Assembly (NCBI RefSeq): GCF_048128805.1
Contig: NC_135998.1
Location: forward strand, 28,169,492-28,233,491
Direction of reading: 5' to 3'
Origin: Centroberyx gerrardi
Lineage: Eukaryota > Chordata > Actinopteri > Beryciformes > Berycidae
Length of the DNA stretch: 64,000 bases
Shown: positions 36,676 through 49,213 of the stretch, in pieces
Numbering within the stretch: the first letter of the stretch is position 1
How the letters are laid out: every line of letters begins with the position of its first letter
Translations under genes and position numbers: made by a program
The notes under the pieces: generated by a model
The model's database searches: none
Told to the model about the DNA's origin: nothing
Seen by the model: the letters and a program-made list of their open reading frames with translations, nothing else

Positions 36676-37083
36676 AGCAGGGATGCATGGCCTGTGCTAG
36701 CAATGGAAAGAGTGAAACCTCTGATCAGAAAAACAAAAAATTCTGTGCATTTTGTCACACTGTCATTATGCTGCTATAACCTCTGAATTAAACAAAACTA
36801 AAAAAAAAACCCTTTCATATTTTCCTATGGACCCCCAAAGTCCATAATAAAATAGCTTATGGGGAAATACATTTTTCCATTTTTGACTTGATCTTTGACC
36901 TAAATTAGGTGATAATGATAAAAAACAGGTAGAAAGCTGGAGCTAGAAAGCTAGATCAAATTTGGACTCCTTTAGTAATTTAGTCCATATCTTGCCATAT
37001 TCAATTGACGCCCATTGGGATCCCCTCAGACCCCCCTGAAGGACCTCTGAGGGTCCCCGGACCCCTTTTGGGGAACCACTGCT
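36676..37083. mobile_element. hAT-like MITE ('GGGAACCACTG' family)
   Basis: The right end CCTTTTGGGGAACCACTGC is a typical terminus of a common fish element. The left end AGAGCAGGGATGC is a degenerate inverted match to its reverse complement (GCAGTGGTTCC). The interior contains GGACCCCCAAAGTCCAT-type blocks and is non-coding. A related fragment lies at 47288-47350. Confidence 0.5.
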
Positions 37084-37390
37084 GTAGAATACAGTCTGGT
37101 CTGTGCAGGAAGAGGGCTGTGCTGCCTCTGCCTGGCTCTTCACATGAACTGCAAGCCAACAAAAAAATCAGTAAACTGAGAGATCATATAACTATAAAAT
37201 GACCTTATCGAATAGAATGACATTTTATTGTCAATTCAAATCAATGATAGATTAGTTTCCACACATACAGGCGGTATTGGTCGATCCATCTCCCCGTGCT
37301 GGAGGCAAAATCGAGCCTTTATTAAAGGGACCGGCACGGACCCGCCCCTTTAACCCAGTTTGGACGCGTATTCCTCCAGCTGTTTCCAAG

Positions 37391-38414
37391 ATGACGGCCA
37401 ACAGCAGGTACAGGAGCCGCGCGCTCCGGTCAGGTAAGCGCCTTCACGCGATATGATGTTTCACAGTTGGTAGACTAATTAAGCATTTATGAATAGCCAT
37501 GTATTTGTATATCTTTCCCACAAATGCATATTCTGCTCTTTCTTCGGATGCTCTCCTCTCGGGAATCGTCGGGTGTGTGAACGGCGCTCATCTCTAACGG
37601 ACTGGCGTCTCTTGGAATGTGGCTTTCATGACTCAGATGATGGAGAGGTAAGGAACTCGTATAATGCCGTTTCAATAAGGGGGGTGCTGGTTCTCATTTC
37701 TCCTTAAAACGATGGCCTCGTGCTTAGAATTGATCTCATTTATAGCATCTGCATGAAAGAATAACAGTCGGGATGATAGGAGCACTTCAGCGTATTTTAG
37801 GACATGTGCTGCTCTTTGTTTTGGCCGCATCCCGCTGCAGGCTGATGTCACGCGGGTCAGTGATGTCAGCCTTCCCCTCTGCACACTTGGACTGTGTGTG
37901 TTTCAATAAACACACATAGTATAGGACCTCATGTCAGTCCTGCGCCAAGGTGTCTATATCCCCATTCATTTCCATAAATGAAATAGAAATCAGAAGTTGA
38001 CCATCCATTCATCACATTAATCCTCATTCTCACTTGTCTGTATCAAAGGCTGACTGCCCATGATTAATGAAAAAAAAATAGATTTTGACATTTGAGCTAA
38101 ATTCAGATAATTTGCCATGAATCAGTAAATAATCATCAGTTGACCAGCCATGCATCGCACTGTTCCTCATAATCTGCTATAAGACAGTTTCACTTGTCTG
38201 TATCCATTTCCCTTGTAGTGTTCAGGATCTGTGTACAAAGACTGACGGCCCATAATTAATTAACAACAAAACACCCAGGATGTGAAAATGATCTAAGAAT
38301 TTGGCACTGGGATGTGTACCCCCCTCCTCGCCTAATATCACCATAGCAACTATTGGCATGTTTCAGCCACAGATTCTCATCTCTTCTTGGAGATTCAGTG
38401 GTGTTAAATCAGAC

Positions 38415-38453
<39 letters not shown>

Positions 38454-38794
38454 GGTAGTCCCCAGTATTTTCAAGCAAGATACCCATGGATGCCTCACCT
38501 ACCTCTCCACTGTCTTGACTAGATCAAGGTCTTTATCATAACATATATCTTTAGCAGTCCCACCAGGAGTTTCATCATTTGCCTTTCCTCTACCACACAA
38601 TTCTGACTTTTTTATATAATCTCAGGCAGAATTGTGTGGCAGAGTAGAGTCTAATTCAGAGCAGTGGATGGAGATACAGTACGGTCATATCCTGCAGTCT
38701 GTCTGAGTGTATTTTTGTGTTTGTGTGTGGGTGTGACTTGCAAGAGCATCCACAGAGAGCATGTCAATATGTAAGCAATACCTACAGAAAGACA

Positions 38795-38831
<37 letters not shown>

Positions 38832-39993
38832 CTCGCTGGAGGCAGTTAGTCATCATTCCTCTCTTGAAGACTCCTTTGGTACTCATGCTAATGGACTAAT
38901 AGGCTGCAGTAGATTTAGTATTAAAGGCTCGCTGCACTTGACCTGCACTTTTGCCCCATCCCCAAGAGGAATCCTATGGAAAACCCTGCAGCACTAATGC
39001 AGGATTATGCATGATGAGAGGACCACAGTGATTACACAGTCAGTCTGGACTTGCTGGTCTATAACCTAACTCCATTTTGTTCCATTGCATTATTATTATT
39101 TTTTTCATTGTTTTTTTCAGCTCTTCTTCCCCTCCATCATGTATGCCTCTGCATTGTTTAGTTCACTGTACACGCTCCCCCTCCCCCCGTGGCCGCCTGC
39201 CACAGTGTATTACAAACACTCGGAGGAGCTCGGGGCATCCTCTCCGTCTCTCTGGCACCCCCCACCCCCCACTCCCACCCACCCCCTCCTCGCCACTTCA
39301 ATAAAACATGAAAGGGAATCATGGGAATGTCCTACTAACACAGCTACCATGCAAGAGCGTATAGAGCCGAGAAGGGAAAAAAACTGACCCGAAGGCCTCG
39401 GGCCAGCCATGATGCCTCTCCATGACATTTGATGGCGCTGACTTGAATTCCTGATGTGTGTGTTTGATTCTAGGAGAAAGAGTACGTTGGTTTTGCAACG
39501 CTGCCTAACCAGGTGCACCGGAAGTCAGTGAAGAAGGGATTTGACTTCACCCTCATGGTGGCAGGTGGGAATCACAGACGAGACAATATTTCTTACGAAA
39601 AGCATGAAAACAATAATGAAAATGTGTGTGTGTGGGTGTATTACAGGCGAGTCTGGCCTGGGCAAATCAACTCTGGTGAACAGCCTGTTCCTCACAGATC
39701 TCCATAAAGACAGAAAACTGCTCAATGCAGAGGGTGAGTCACCGACCAATAAGTCTCTGTATCCGCGCTCTTGTATCTGTAATCACAGCTGAGACTGTGA
39801 GCCACTGTTGAGAGGCATACTGTGTTCAACACAGACTCTTATGTGTCTGATGTGTCTGTTCCTAAAGAGCGCATCAGCCAGACAGTGGAGATCACTAAGC
39901 ACACAGTGGACATTGAGGAGAAGGGGGTGAAGCTGAAGCTTACTATTGTGGATACACCAGGCTTTGGAGATGCTGTCAACAACACTGAGTGGT

Positions 39994-40045
<52 letters not shown>

Positions 40046-43000
40046 TATTTTTTTTATTTTTTTTTTTACTGTTGTATGGGAGTGCATGTATAAGTATGTG
40101 TCCCTGAAAAAAGCATTTCCTTGGACATTGTTCTGGTTTCAGTATTTAAATATTCAGATATTACCCTTACAAAAAAGTCACATGTGAAAATCCACATGTG
40201 CTTTCTGGACACATGTGGGTTTTCACATGTGAACAAACTTTTTCACTTATTCTGACGTCATGTGACGTTACTTAGATGAAGTGGAGGGTTTTTCTACACG
40301 TGGACTTTTTGTTCACATTTTCACCTACTGTTAGATCTGTCAAGATTTATTTCACATGTGAAGACAATTCGCATGTTCATGTGGGAAAATCAACATGTGT
40401 CCAAAAAGCACATGTGCTTTGAATTCACATGTGGGTTTTCACATGTTTTAGTGGCAAATGATATTAGATGGAGGGACATAGCTTAGTGTTCAGTGGCTTG
40501 ACTCCCTTGTATTCTTCTCATCTCTCTCTTGGCCTCTCTCCAGTGCCTGTATTGACAACTGCTGTGTCATACATCTCACTATTTTTGTTTGTTTTTGCTA
40601 TTGAGTTGAATAACCAGAGGGTAAATTGGTTGAAAAGAATTCTTAAACCCCAGAGATGTGCTAGATAACGCTAAAGCTAACAGTTCAAATCCTCTGACCT
40701 CTCCCTGCCTGGCCCGGACTCTCTCCCTTTTTCTGTCTTTCTCTGATGCCTTTATTTTATTTTATTATCAACACCACCGCATGCAAATGAAAGGAACTCC
40801 AGCTCTTCTATTCCGGTACATGAAAATGAAGTGCTGCTGCTTCGCTGTTCAGCTACTCGCCTGTCATGTGCTTACTGGCTGATGTTGTATGTGAAGCAAA
40901 TAAGCTCCTCAGGCAGTGTGTTTTGTTGTAATGAGTAACTAGTTTTTAAATTTATGTAATTAGTTACTTTCTCACATTTATTTTCCTTTCAAATGGATAC
41001 ATTTTTAGTTTGTGCAAATTAAAAAGAGACCACAGTTTACCGTCAGTGGTACTCCTGCCTTATTTTAAAGGCATGTTTTTAAGTGGGTAACTTGAAAGTA
41101 CTCTGAGTTATTTTTAATAAAGAATAACTTACTATTTAGGGCAAGTAACGGAGTAAAATAACAAGTTCGTTTCAGAAGTAACTGTCCCCAACACTGTCTT
41201 AGGCAACATTAAACAATGTCAGCTATCATTCAGCTCCTCAGATTCACCAGGGAAATGTCACAGAGTTTCTTCAACATATCATCCAAGGAGAAATTGCAGG
41301 AGATTCAATCAGAAAATAAACTGATTCAATGTCAACTAGCTCTATAGCCATACAGGATTTGAAACTGGACAAGCCTATACTTACCTAGCTATCTTGTAAA
41401 ATCATTCACCATCCTCTAGTTTGGTCAACTATGGTAAATAATGAGGTTATCATAATGGCTTCTATTGTCAGTAATAATAAGAGCATTTAATTTTTTGATA
41501 GTATTTTTAATATGTGTTACATTTAAAGTACCGTTTGCCATTAATAGCATCACCTACTGTTTGACTGATGTGAGAACAACTAGATAGTTGACTCCCCAAA
41601 CGAAACAGCATCACACAAGGGAGACTAATCATGCTTGACAGGATAGTTTAGTGAACATCCAACACTGAAGGCTGCAAAGTAGAACTGAAAACTGTAATAG
41701 CTGTGGATACTGATATTGATTAGTGGACAGTATGATTTCCTCGTCTCCTGGTGCTTCATCCTCCTCTTTTACTCCTCTCTTTCATCTCCTCATTCTAGTC
41801 CTCATCCATCCTCTTCCTTCCACTCCTCCTCCTGCTCTTCATCTATCTCATCTTCCTCCTCCTCTTTCTCCTCCTCCTCCTCCTCCTCATCTGACATTAG
41901 CTACAGCAGCATCGGTATCTTTGTGAGTAAACCTACAGTAGAATAGCATGGCACTTAAGAGAAAATTTGACTTAAAATGGAAGTTCTGCAGAGCAAAAGT
42001 CAAGAGGGGCAGTTGCAAGGCATTTCAATATCAACATTAGAAAAGTAAGGTATTATTATTACCTCACAGCAGTTTCCTTTACCAGTAATACTTTCAGGCG
42101 ATAAATAGGTGATTGTATAAATTTGAGCATTACAAAACACAGAAAGATAAAACAATAAAACAGTGGACACATAAAACAATAAAATAAATAAATAAATAAA
42201 TACACATGGAGATTTCATTTTATTTTTGTGCTCAATAATGCGACCACAATAAGGAAATTAAATTGCAAATGTGAACATTCAATTTCATTTTAAATATGGC
42301 ACGGTTATGCTTTGGAGTACATGGAAAACTAAATGTCAATGTCATTTTCATTTTCATTTTCTCATTCTATTTAATGATTTCAATTGAATTATGTCACTTC
42401 TCAACTTCCATACTCAACTTCCATAGAAAAGGTCTGCAATAAGAAGAATTTTACTGTAAAATCTATTCTAAAACACCCCAGTAGCCAGTGTAAGGAATGG
42501 GGAACATACGTTTGGTTCAATGTTGCAGCAGTATTTTGGACTAACTGAAGCCGATTTAGTGCTGATTGGTTGAGACAAGTAAGAAGTGCAGTACAGCAGT
42601 CTAAATGAGACATCACAAGGGCATGAATAATTCTCTCAGTATCCTGAGGAGACAGACAGCGTCTTATTTTAGCAATATTCCTCAAGTGCAAAAAGCAACC
42701 TCGTAGAGTCTTTTTCATATGTCATTCAAAGTTAAGGTCAGGGTCACACAGAACACCTAGGTTTTTGGACACAGGCACCCAGAAATTGCTGAATTTGTTT
42801 TCCTTCATGTTCTCAATAACAAGTCTCACCAGTAAGCAAGAGGCTGATGGGCGCAGCCACACTTAACTTTTGAGGCATTTCATTTTCATATTTGAACTAA
42901 AGAGGTATTTGACTCTATTTGTTGCTTGGTCCTTTATGCACAAAGCACTCATACCGCCACACCACATTACACCTAAGTTAAGAATGTGGACTCTTTTCCA

Positions 43001-46000
43001 TAGAAAAAACTATATGAATGTAAATATATATGACTCTTGTGCTTTCTAGCTGGAGGCCCATCACAGACTACATTGACCAGCAGTTTGAGCAGTACTTCAG
43101 AGATGAGAGTGGACTCAACAGGAAGAACATCCAGGACAACAGAGTCCACTGCTGCCTCTACTTCATACCTCCCTTTGGACACGGGTAACATATATATATA
43201 TACACACTTTCATATGCACATATTTATGTACATGCATATATAAAAACACACATGCTCAGTACAGTTCATACCTTCCCGTAGGCTTCGACCAGTCGACATA
43301 GAGTTCATGAAGGCTCTGCAAGAGAAGGTGAACGTGGTTCCTCTCATCTCCAAAGCCGACTGCCTCACGCCCGGGGAGATAAAGAAACTCAAAGAGCGGG
43401 TAAGGTCAGATCGTATAAAAACACACTGATTGCAAAAGTAATCCATGATCCAGGGCCACCTCTTATTCCCAAATGAGGGGAGAATGTCACATAAGCTTTA
43501 AAGTCAGGAAAATGTGATTGCATTGCAGTAATGGTAGCTTTGTATGTGCAGTATTGAAGGTGAACACCACTGATTTAATTCAGTGTACACCCTAGTAAAT
43601 TCTCCCACAAAGACTAATGTATAATGTGTGTGCAGAGCATCTCTCTGTGCCGGTGGGTATATTTGAAGAGTATTTGAAAGTCTAGAGTGTTAAAAGTGAA
43701 ACTGACAAATACATTGACACTCTGACTTGAACTTGTCAAATGCATGATAGACTAGAAGGTGTAGCATTCGGTTTTGAAATAACTTTAGAATACAATCTAC
43801 ATGGATATAAGCATTACATTGGAACATTGGATTTCGGTTCAATTTGTAATACGTCATATTTAAATAGCAGATTTTATTTCCAGTTTAAGAAAATTCACTG
43901 TTTTCTCCACTGCTTCCCTCCTTTGTGCGGTCTGTCAAGCTGAGGGAGGAGATAGATAAGTATGGGATAAAGATCTACCAGTTCCCCGACTGCGACTCGG
44001 ATGAAGATGAGGATTTCAAGCAGCAGGACAGAGAGCTGAAGGTGAGCTTGTTTGAGGACGACCTATATGGAGTACAGTTTTTGGTTTGAATCATAGCTGA
44101 TGAGTGCAGAATTTCCATAGGCCTTTATCTCTGCTCACTGTGTAAAAAAAAGTAATTTGGTGTTTTTGTGTTGCAGGAGAGCAGTCCATTTGCAGTGATC
44201 GGTAGCAATACTGTGGTAGAAGCCAGAGGTCAGAGAGTGAGAGGGAGGCTCTATCCATGGGGCATTGTGGAGGGTAAGAAAACACCTCATCACTCAAGTC
44301 TGAACTCGGCTCTGTAGCCACCAGGATCTCAACTCTGATGATATCTGTAGTGTTGTCACAAAACTGGAATTTTGGCTTCAATACCAATACTAAGTATAAT
44401 ATCTAAAAATCCAATACTACTACGATACCATAGCAAACAACTCTTCTACAGGGGTTTTGATGTCATCTTTGTTGTGTGAAATAGTTCTACAGCACCATTT
44501 TTGCCAACTAGTTCAGGTGGACTGGGATTCAGTTTAACACATGGTTGATTGTATGACACTGTTGAATGTTTTCAGCTGTTTGACTGTCAAGAGCCAGACT
44601 GAGGCCCTTTCCCCAGTTGGTTCCTGTTACCACTTCACCTCGAAATGTCACTCCAAATGAAGTCACACTTGCAGCTGAAGGGCCCTCCTTACTAAGGGGC
44701 AGGGTGTAGATGAAATGGAAACTACAGGACGCCCTCCACACCATCCACCATAGCTGTCACCACGGCTTCCGATGGACGCCTTGGTCACCCAGCTGTTGTT
44801 ATCAGTTGCTCAGTCTTGTCGACTGTTCTTTCAAATGCATGATGTCAACAACCAAAAGGTTATAAAATGTGATGTGTTGGTTTGGGATGCCCTTCAGTAT
44901 GGCGAACGCTTCATGTGAATGTAGGCGGAGTGGATAGGGTGAGAGCATAGGGGATGGATTGAGACCCTTTCTTTCTTCTTCTTCTTCTTCTTCCTCTTCT
45001 TCATTCTTCTTCATTTCAATCCACATGTATACACCCTCTGGAGGTGACGTTGGAATGGGATTAGCAGTATTGAATTTTCGCATCACTCACCTTCAGTAAT
45101 CGATCAACTCTGATGTCAACATCGTTCCCTGTATGTGTTCTGCAGTAGAGAACCAGGCCCACTGCGACTTTGTGAAGCTGAGGACCATGCTGATCAGGAC
45201 CCACATGTACGACCTGAAGGACATCACCTGTGACTGTCACTATGAGAACTACAGAGCACAGTGCATCCAGACTATGACCAGGTGTGTGTGTGAGAGAGAA
45301 CAATGGAATAGGGTTAGATCAATATATTGGTTTGCTGATATATTGGGCTGATATTGGCCTTTTATTAAATATTGAATATCGTCCAGTCAATGTCGTCCAC
45401 CTCTGATATGATGGAGGCTCCTGCCTGACCACAGCTACAGATTGTAATTGTTCAATAATGTTTTTCGTTAATTAATTCTTCAATTAGAGGTAGTAATATA
45501 TCTCAAGAGTTTCCCCAGCCATTGAACAGTTGTGGTGTGTCACCTGCCTTAAGGAGCTGCTAATTCTAATTCTAATCTATTTCATTAGTCTGAGTTTTAG
45601 TGTCCCATGATGGTCTAAATGTTGTTTCAGAGGCTTTTCCAACCTGACAAGACTAAAATTCTGGGAGAAACACCGAATACTTGAATTTTGGCACAAAATA
45701 TGGCACAAAATATCATCCATTGGCAGCTTCAAATACCTATATTGGTCAAACCCTTGTGAGTATATGAGTGTGCATGTTTGTATTTGTTTCTGGGTGGGCT
45801 GATGTAATGGAGTGGCCTGTCTGTTACGCTACAGTAAGATGAATGCAGATAAGCGGGTGGAAAGTCCCATCCCCATCCTGCCGCTGTCGACGCCCGACGT
45901 GGAGACAGAGAAGCTCATCAAAATGAAAGATGAAGAGGTGAGCGACGAAATTCCTCTATAAATTATGACTCATGAATAATGCAGGGTGGAGGATGCTGAT

Positions 46001-46170
46001 GTGAATTAATACGTTCGCATCTCCCCTGTGTGTTATTATGTAAGTGGTGTCTCGTCCGTCTCTCCCTCACTTTCCTCTCCATCTCTCTGTCTCTTCTGCC
46101 TCTACAGCTGAGGAGGATGCAGCAGATGCTTCAGAAAATGCAGCAGCAGATGCACGAGCAGGACCTGTGA
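37391..46170 (+). CDS. sept5: Septin-5
   Basis: Twelve exons: 37391-37433, 37637-37647, 39474-39564, 39647-39733, 39868-39991, 43050-43184, 43282-43399, 43940-44041, 44177-44273, 45146-45281, 45835-45937 and 46108-46170. All junctions keep phase and give 369 aa, the human SEPT5 length. Septin-5 is a filament-forming GTPase on presynaptic vesicles that binds syntaxin and restrains exocytosis. The sequence shows P-loop GESGLGKS, switch-II DTPG and G4 SKAD (AKAD is usual), then the septin unique element including [16 protein letters not shown], and a short C-terminal coiled coil ([18 protein letters not shown]). [20 protein letters not shown] and ESPIPILPL point to septin-5 over septin-4 and septin-2. 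Exon 2 is an 11-nt microexon. The N-terminus [14 protein letters not shown] matches the human short isoform in length. Confidence 0.95.
37637..37647 (+). other. sept5: 11-nt microexon (septin-5 exon 2)
   Basis: ATGATGGAGAG lies between acceptor TTCATGACTCAG and donor GTAAGG. Exon 1 ends in phase 1 and exon 3 must start in phase 0, so a linking exon of length 2 modulo 3 is needed. This is the only nearby AG...GT candidate, adding DDGE. My recollection is that human SEPT5 has an 11-nt exon at this point (EDKQ). Confidence 0.75.
38416..38451. repeat. (CA)n microsatellite
   Basis: About 18 CA units in septin-5 intron 2. Confidence 0.95.
38795..38830. repeat. (CA)n microsatellite
   Basis: About 18 CA units in septin-5 intron 2. 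Confidence 0.95.
39996..40038. repeat. (GT)n at the septin-5 exon 5 donor
   Basis: About 21 GT units begin within the donor itself (TG|GTAAGTGTGTG...). In RNA this is a UG repeat directly downstream of the 5' splice site. Confidence 0.95.
40175..40450. mobile_element. Foldback MITE rich in CACATGTG
   Basis: The left end GTCACATGTGAAAATCCACA is mirrored by the right end, whose reverse complement contains ACATGTGAAAACCCACATG. Nine ACATGT cores occur within about 270 bp, together with GTGCTTT/GGACACATGTG blocks in both orientations. It is non-coding. Confidence 0.75.
42401..42718 (-). mobile_element. LINE reverse-transcriptase 3' fragment
   Basis: The minus strand reads [52 protein letters not shown] and [14 protein letters not shown]. 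These are the post-catalytic RT motifs of fish L2/Jockey-type LINEs (consensus-like HAF..SRLDYCN.L, LQL.QNAAAR, HWLPV..RI.F). It is degraded: the conserved Arg and WLPV are lost, and no upstream RT is seen. Confidence 0.75.
43400..43939 (+). other. septin-5 intron 7
   Basis: Unique-looking AT-rich sequence; nothing recognised. Confidence 0.7.
44274..45145 (+). other. septin-5 intron 9
   Basis: Contains a fragment near 44345-44440 resembling a common fish MITE (GTTGTCACAAAACTGGAATT) and a TTC-rich tract at 44971-45010. There is no exon. Confidence 0.6.
45311..45753. mobile_element. MITE, 'GATATATTGG' family, copy 1 (septin-5 intron 10)
   Basis: The left end GGTTAGATCAATATATTGG and the right end (reverse complement GGGTTTGACCAATATAGG) are inverted repeats. 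The first 55 bp match the repeat starting at 51617 at all but a few positions. It is non-coding. Confidence 0.7.
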
Positions 46171-47156
46171 ACCCCCCCCCCCCACACACACACCTCCCAC
46201 TTTTCACCTTTGACCTTTGACTTACCTACCTTTGGGCAGGGTCAAACACATAGCACTGTATGAACTAGCTACTGATGGAGGAAACAAGACATTTCGCCTG
46301 TCACATAGAACAAGGTAAAGAAAAAAAAAAAACAGTTTTAAAGTCACGCATGACTGAACGGATGGATGCTTATATGCCATGCACTGGGAGATGCATTTTG
46401 AACAGGGTGAAAGGGCATGCGGTGTTGTAAAAACCTTGCTGAAATGTTGCTTTTTTGATGCGGTCGTTAGCCAAGTGAGTCTAGCTAAGCTATAAGTAGA
46501 AAGTAGATTGCACCTTGTTATCTTATCTTATCTCACAGTTGATTTCCAAGTATGTTTTGTACCTGAAATGCTAAATGAGACTGTCGTGAGTATATCTATT
46601 AACGCACCATTAGCCTAAATGATCCCAGCCTCTCATTCATTTAGTTAGTTTAATATGCACTGTTTTGTGTGTGTGTGTGTGAGCGCATACATGAGTGTGT
46701 GTGTGTGCATACATGTTCTCTCTGACTGCTGAGAGTTTACAGATAATCATCACCAAATGCTGGCATAAGCCAAGGTAAATATAGACAATTAAGTCTTTAT
46801 TCTTGAGCCTCATCTTTATGAAAACCTATATCAAAGTATTGCACTGTACAATCATTATTATTCTGAACATGAAAGATTTTTTTAAAGGAAGATTAGAGTG
46901 TCATCTCAAGCACTCTACTGGACAAAGATCCTATAATTAGGCTTCCATAGCACATTTTATATGAGTTTGCGTTTGACTGTGTGTGTGTTTGTGTGTGTGA
47001 GAGAGATTGCATAATGAAAGACATAATATATAACAATCTGTATTTCTGCCTGTCCCTTATTTATTAAGATTTACCGCAGTGGATGCAGTCACAATGTCAA
47101 TGGATGTTCACATGCAGAAAGAAATGTGAAACACTGATGTGATGTTTGATAATAAA
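46171..47156 (+). other. sept5: septin-5 3' UTR with polyadenylation signal
   Basis: AATAAA at 47151-47156 ends a 3' UTR of about 990 nt that includes short GT runs. No competing gene is seen. Confidence 0.7.
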
Positions 47157-47943
47157 GTACCAAGTTACCAATGCTTTCTCAATTGTTTTTTTTTTTTTAT
47201 TCCATGGCTGCCTAATTAAGAGTATACTTTGATTTGAGTATGTGCATGTATGTGTATGGGGACGGAATCCATTGCTCAGGGAAACATTGGTTCTCAAAGT
47301 GGGGTCCTGGGGCTTCAAGGGGTCCTTGAGTGGGATCCTCGGCACTATTATTTCACTTCCTGGATTAGAAGATAGCACTATGAGAGAAAGAGGTGTCACT
47401 CTCCACTGTTTTCTCCCCTCCTACAGTATAGACCGTTATATAACTCTGAACAAAATCATATTCAACATCAAAAATCTTCTCAGATGGGTTTCCCTAGTAG
47501 GTTTCTTCTGTTCAAATAGGTGTCTGTGGTCTCATGCATAATAATTTGGAGTCCTTGACATGAAACGGTAATAATCTATTCACCCGGGTTTAGCACTCAG
47601 AATCCCTGGTGCTAAACCTTTGCTGTTACAACCAAGCTAAACTTCAAAGTTTTGCAGTAAATACACCCATAAAGTCTTTATAGTTGTATCCACAGTGGCA
47701 CATGCGCAGTAGGTATGTTGTAAAATTTTAGGGACGTCCGACTGTGACTCTTAGTAGCTGCAAGTCGCAGTTAAAAATGGTTAACTGTTGCCTTTGTGTT
47801 TTTAGTGCTCAGCGAAATCCAGATGAATAAATTCAGATTATGCAACTTTGTCGCCAGAGCGCGTGCTCGTCCATCAGTGTGACAGCGACATCGACTCTGT
47901 TAGCCTCAGAGTTGCACGCTGGCTTTTAAAAGCAGAGGTGGGA
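47157..47943. other. Spacer between septin-5 and mctp1, with mctp1 5' flank
   Basis: Contains a 'GTTCTCAAAGTGGGGTCC' hAT-like fragment at 47288-47350 and a short inverted repeat (GGTTTAGCAC/GTGCTAAACC) near 47588-47620. An ATGCGCA motif at 47702-47708 resembles half an NRF-1 site and may belong to the mctp1 promoter. The mctp1 5' UTR start is unknown. Confidence 0.5.
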
Positions 47944-48692
47944 ATGGAGAGGAGCGAAGAGGACGAGAATGAGACCTCGTCCCACCAAAACAAGATGTGG
48001 AAACAATTTCAAGCCAAAGCCAAACCTCTGCTCAGCCCCAAACTGGGAGCCAGAGGCCCCGACGACAAGAAGGAGCGCGGGCTGTGGATGTTCAAGAAGA
48101 AGAAAAAGCGGCAGAACGTTCTGGACCGGGTGATCTCCTCCTCGCAGCCCGACCTCCTCTTCTCGTCTCCGGTGGATTTTGACGCGGAGGAGGCTCACCG
48201 CTGCGGCAAAGCGGACGGCGGCGGCTCCGGTCTCAGCCGCGATACGCTGCAGTTCGTCAAGCACAGGTCCTCCAGCCCGAACAAGCCCACCGTGGCACAA
48301 CTGGTGCAGTCCCACCACAAGAGCTCTTCGCTCGGGTCCGCGTGCCTGGAGAGGCTGGTGGAGCCAGCGGGCAGCGGCGGGGGCGAAGCGGCAGCTGCGG
48401 CAGAAACACAGCTGGAGGGGAAGGATGAGCAACCGGTGAGGAATATATTCAGTATCAAATGGTGGTTTGGCTTTCGCTCGGTGTTTGCAAGGGATGGGCT
48501 GCAAATTGGATGATAGAAAAGAGAGCTGCGACTAGGAACCGTGCAAATACAGTTTCCAGCAGGCAAGTTTCACTGACAAAGTGTTGTTGTTGCATCCAAG
48601 GCCTGACTGTGCATCCTGGGTAGAAACACCTGTATTAGCTGGAAAGAGTGGTCTGAAACAATCAGATAGATAGATAGATAGATAGATAGATG

Positions 48693-48723
<31 letters not shown>

Positions 48724-49168
48724 GTACAAGGAGAGACAGAATTATATCTTGGGGATAGGACACTGACAGAAAAAACAACTGCTGCTATTGTTTTTAAAGC
48801 CAGTGTGTACAGAAGGCTACTCTGTACACTCTCTCTCTCTCTAGGTATATAGATGTGTGTAGGTGTTTTTGGTGGGATAGGAGGAGACTACAGAGAATGG
48901 AACATACCTTTGCCTACAGGGTCACTTGGGTTTCCCTCTGGGGTATGCAGCTGTTTACTACCTGTGCTAACCTGCATAGATCACATATCAGCCATACTGG
49001 GAGTGGGAGACTTGAGAAAAGTTGGTTAAAACTGGAAGGTCTCGTATTACAGCGTGGAGCCTGTCTGTACGCCCAGTGTTTCCGTCTGAAGGGGACGGAT
49101 GTGTAGCTTTTAATGGGAATACGTTTCCCACACATTGCTGTCCTTTGTGGCTGAGCCTATATGCTCGT

Positions 49169-49213
<45 letters not shown>

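Larger units (their letters stand above)
26966..37390. other. Gene-poor, repeat-rich spacer between cldn5 and septin-5
   Basis: About 10 kb without a recognisable exon. It holds dense CA/GT microsatellites, several MITE-like elements (listed separately), a 69-bp palindrome at 32378-32446 and pyrimidine-rich runs. I looked for a gp1bb-like LRR exon, since human GP1BB follows SEPT5, and did not see one. The right end (about 37311-37390) is GC-rich with a CCCGCCCC box and is the likely septin-5 promoter. Confidence 0.55.
37648..39473 (+). other. septin-5 intron 2
   Basis: The intron holds two CA microsatellites (38416-38451, 38795-38830) and C-rich tracts near 39250-39290. I recognise no exon. 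Confidence 0.8.
39992..43049 (+). other. septin-5 intron 5
   Basis: A 3-kb intron. It begins with a GT repeat abutting the donor (39996-40038), followed by a CACATGTG-rich foldback element (40175-40450), a CTC-rich tract (about 41800-41890) and a LINE remnant (42401-42718). Confidence 0.85.

Noticed and set aside
37311-37390. RE1/NRSF silencer in the septin-5 promoter (CACGGAC core)
   Set aside because: Only the core matches; the left half-site and the AGCGCC tail do not.
47848-47943. 32-codon in-frame extension upstream of the mctp1 ATG
   Set aside because: No ATG occurs in it (its first open codon is TTG) and an in-frame stop lies just upstream; treated as 5' UTR.
46171-47943. gp1bb gene downstream of septin-5 as in human
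   Set aside because: No leucine-rich-repeat frame of suitable length on either strand.
47926-48504. 192-aa minus-strand open frame
   Set aside because: Antisense shadow of mctp1 exon 1.
48663-48722. CRISPR-like regular repeat
   Set aside because: It is a 4-nt GATA microsatellite with no spacers, in a vertebrate intron.
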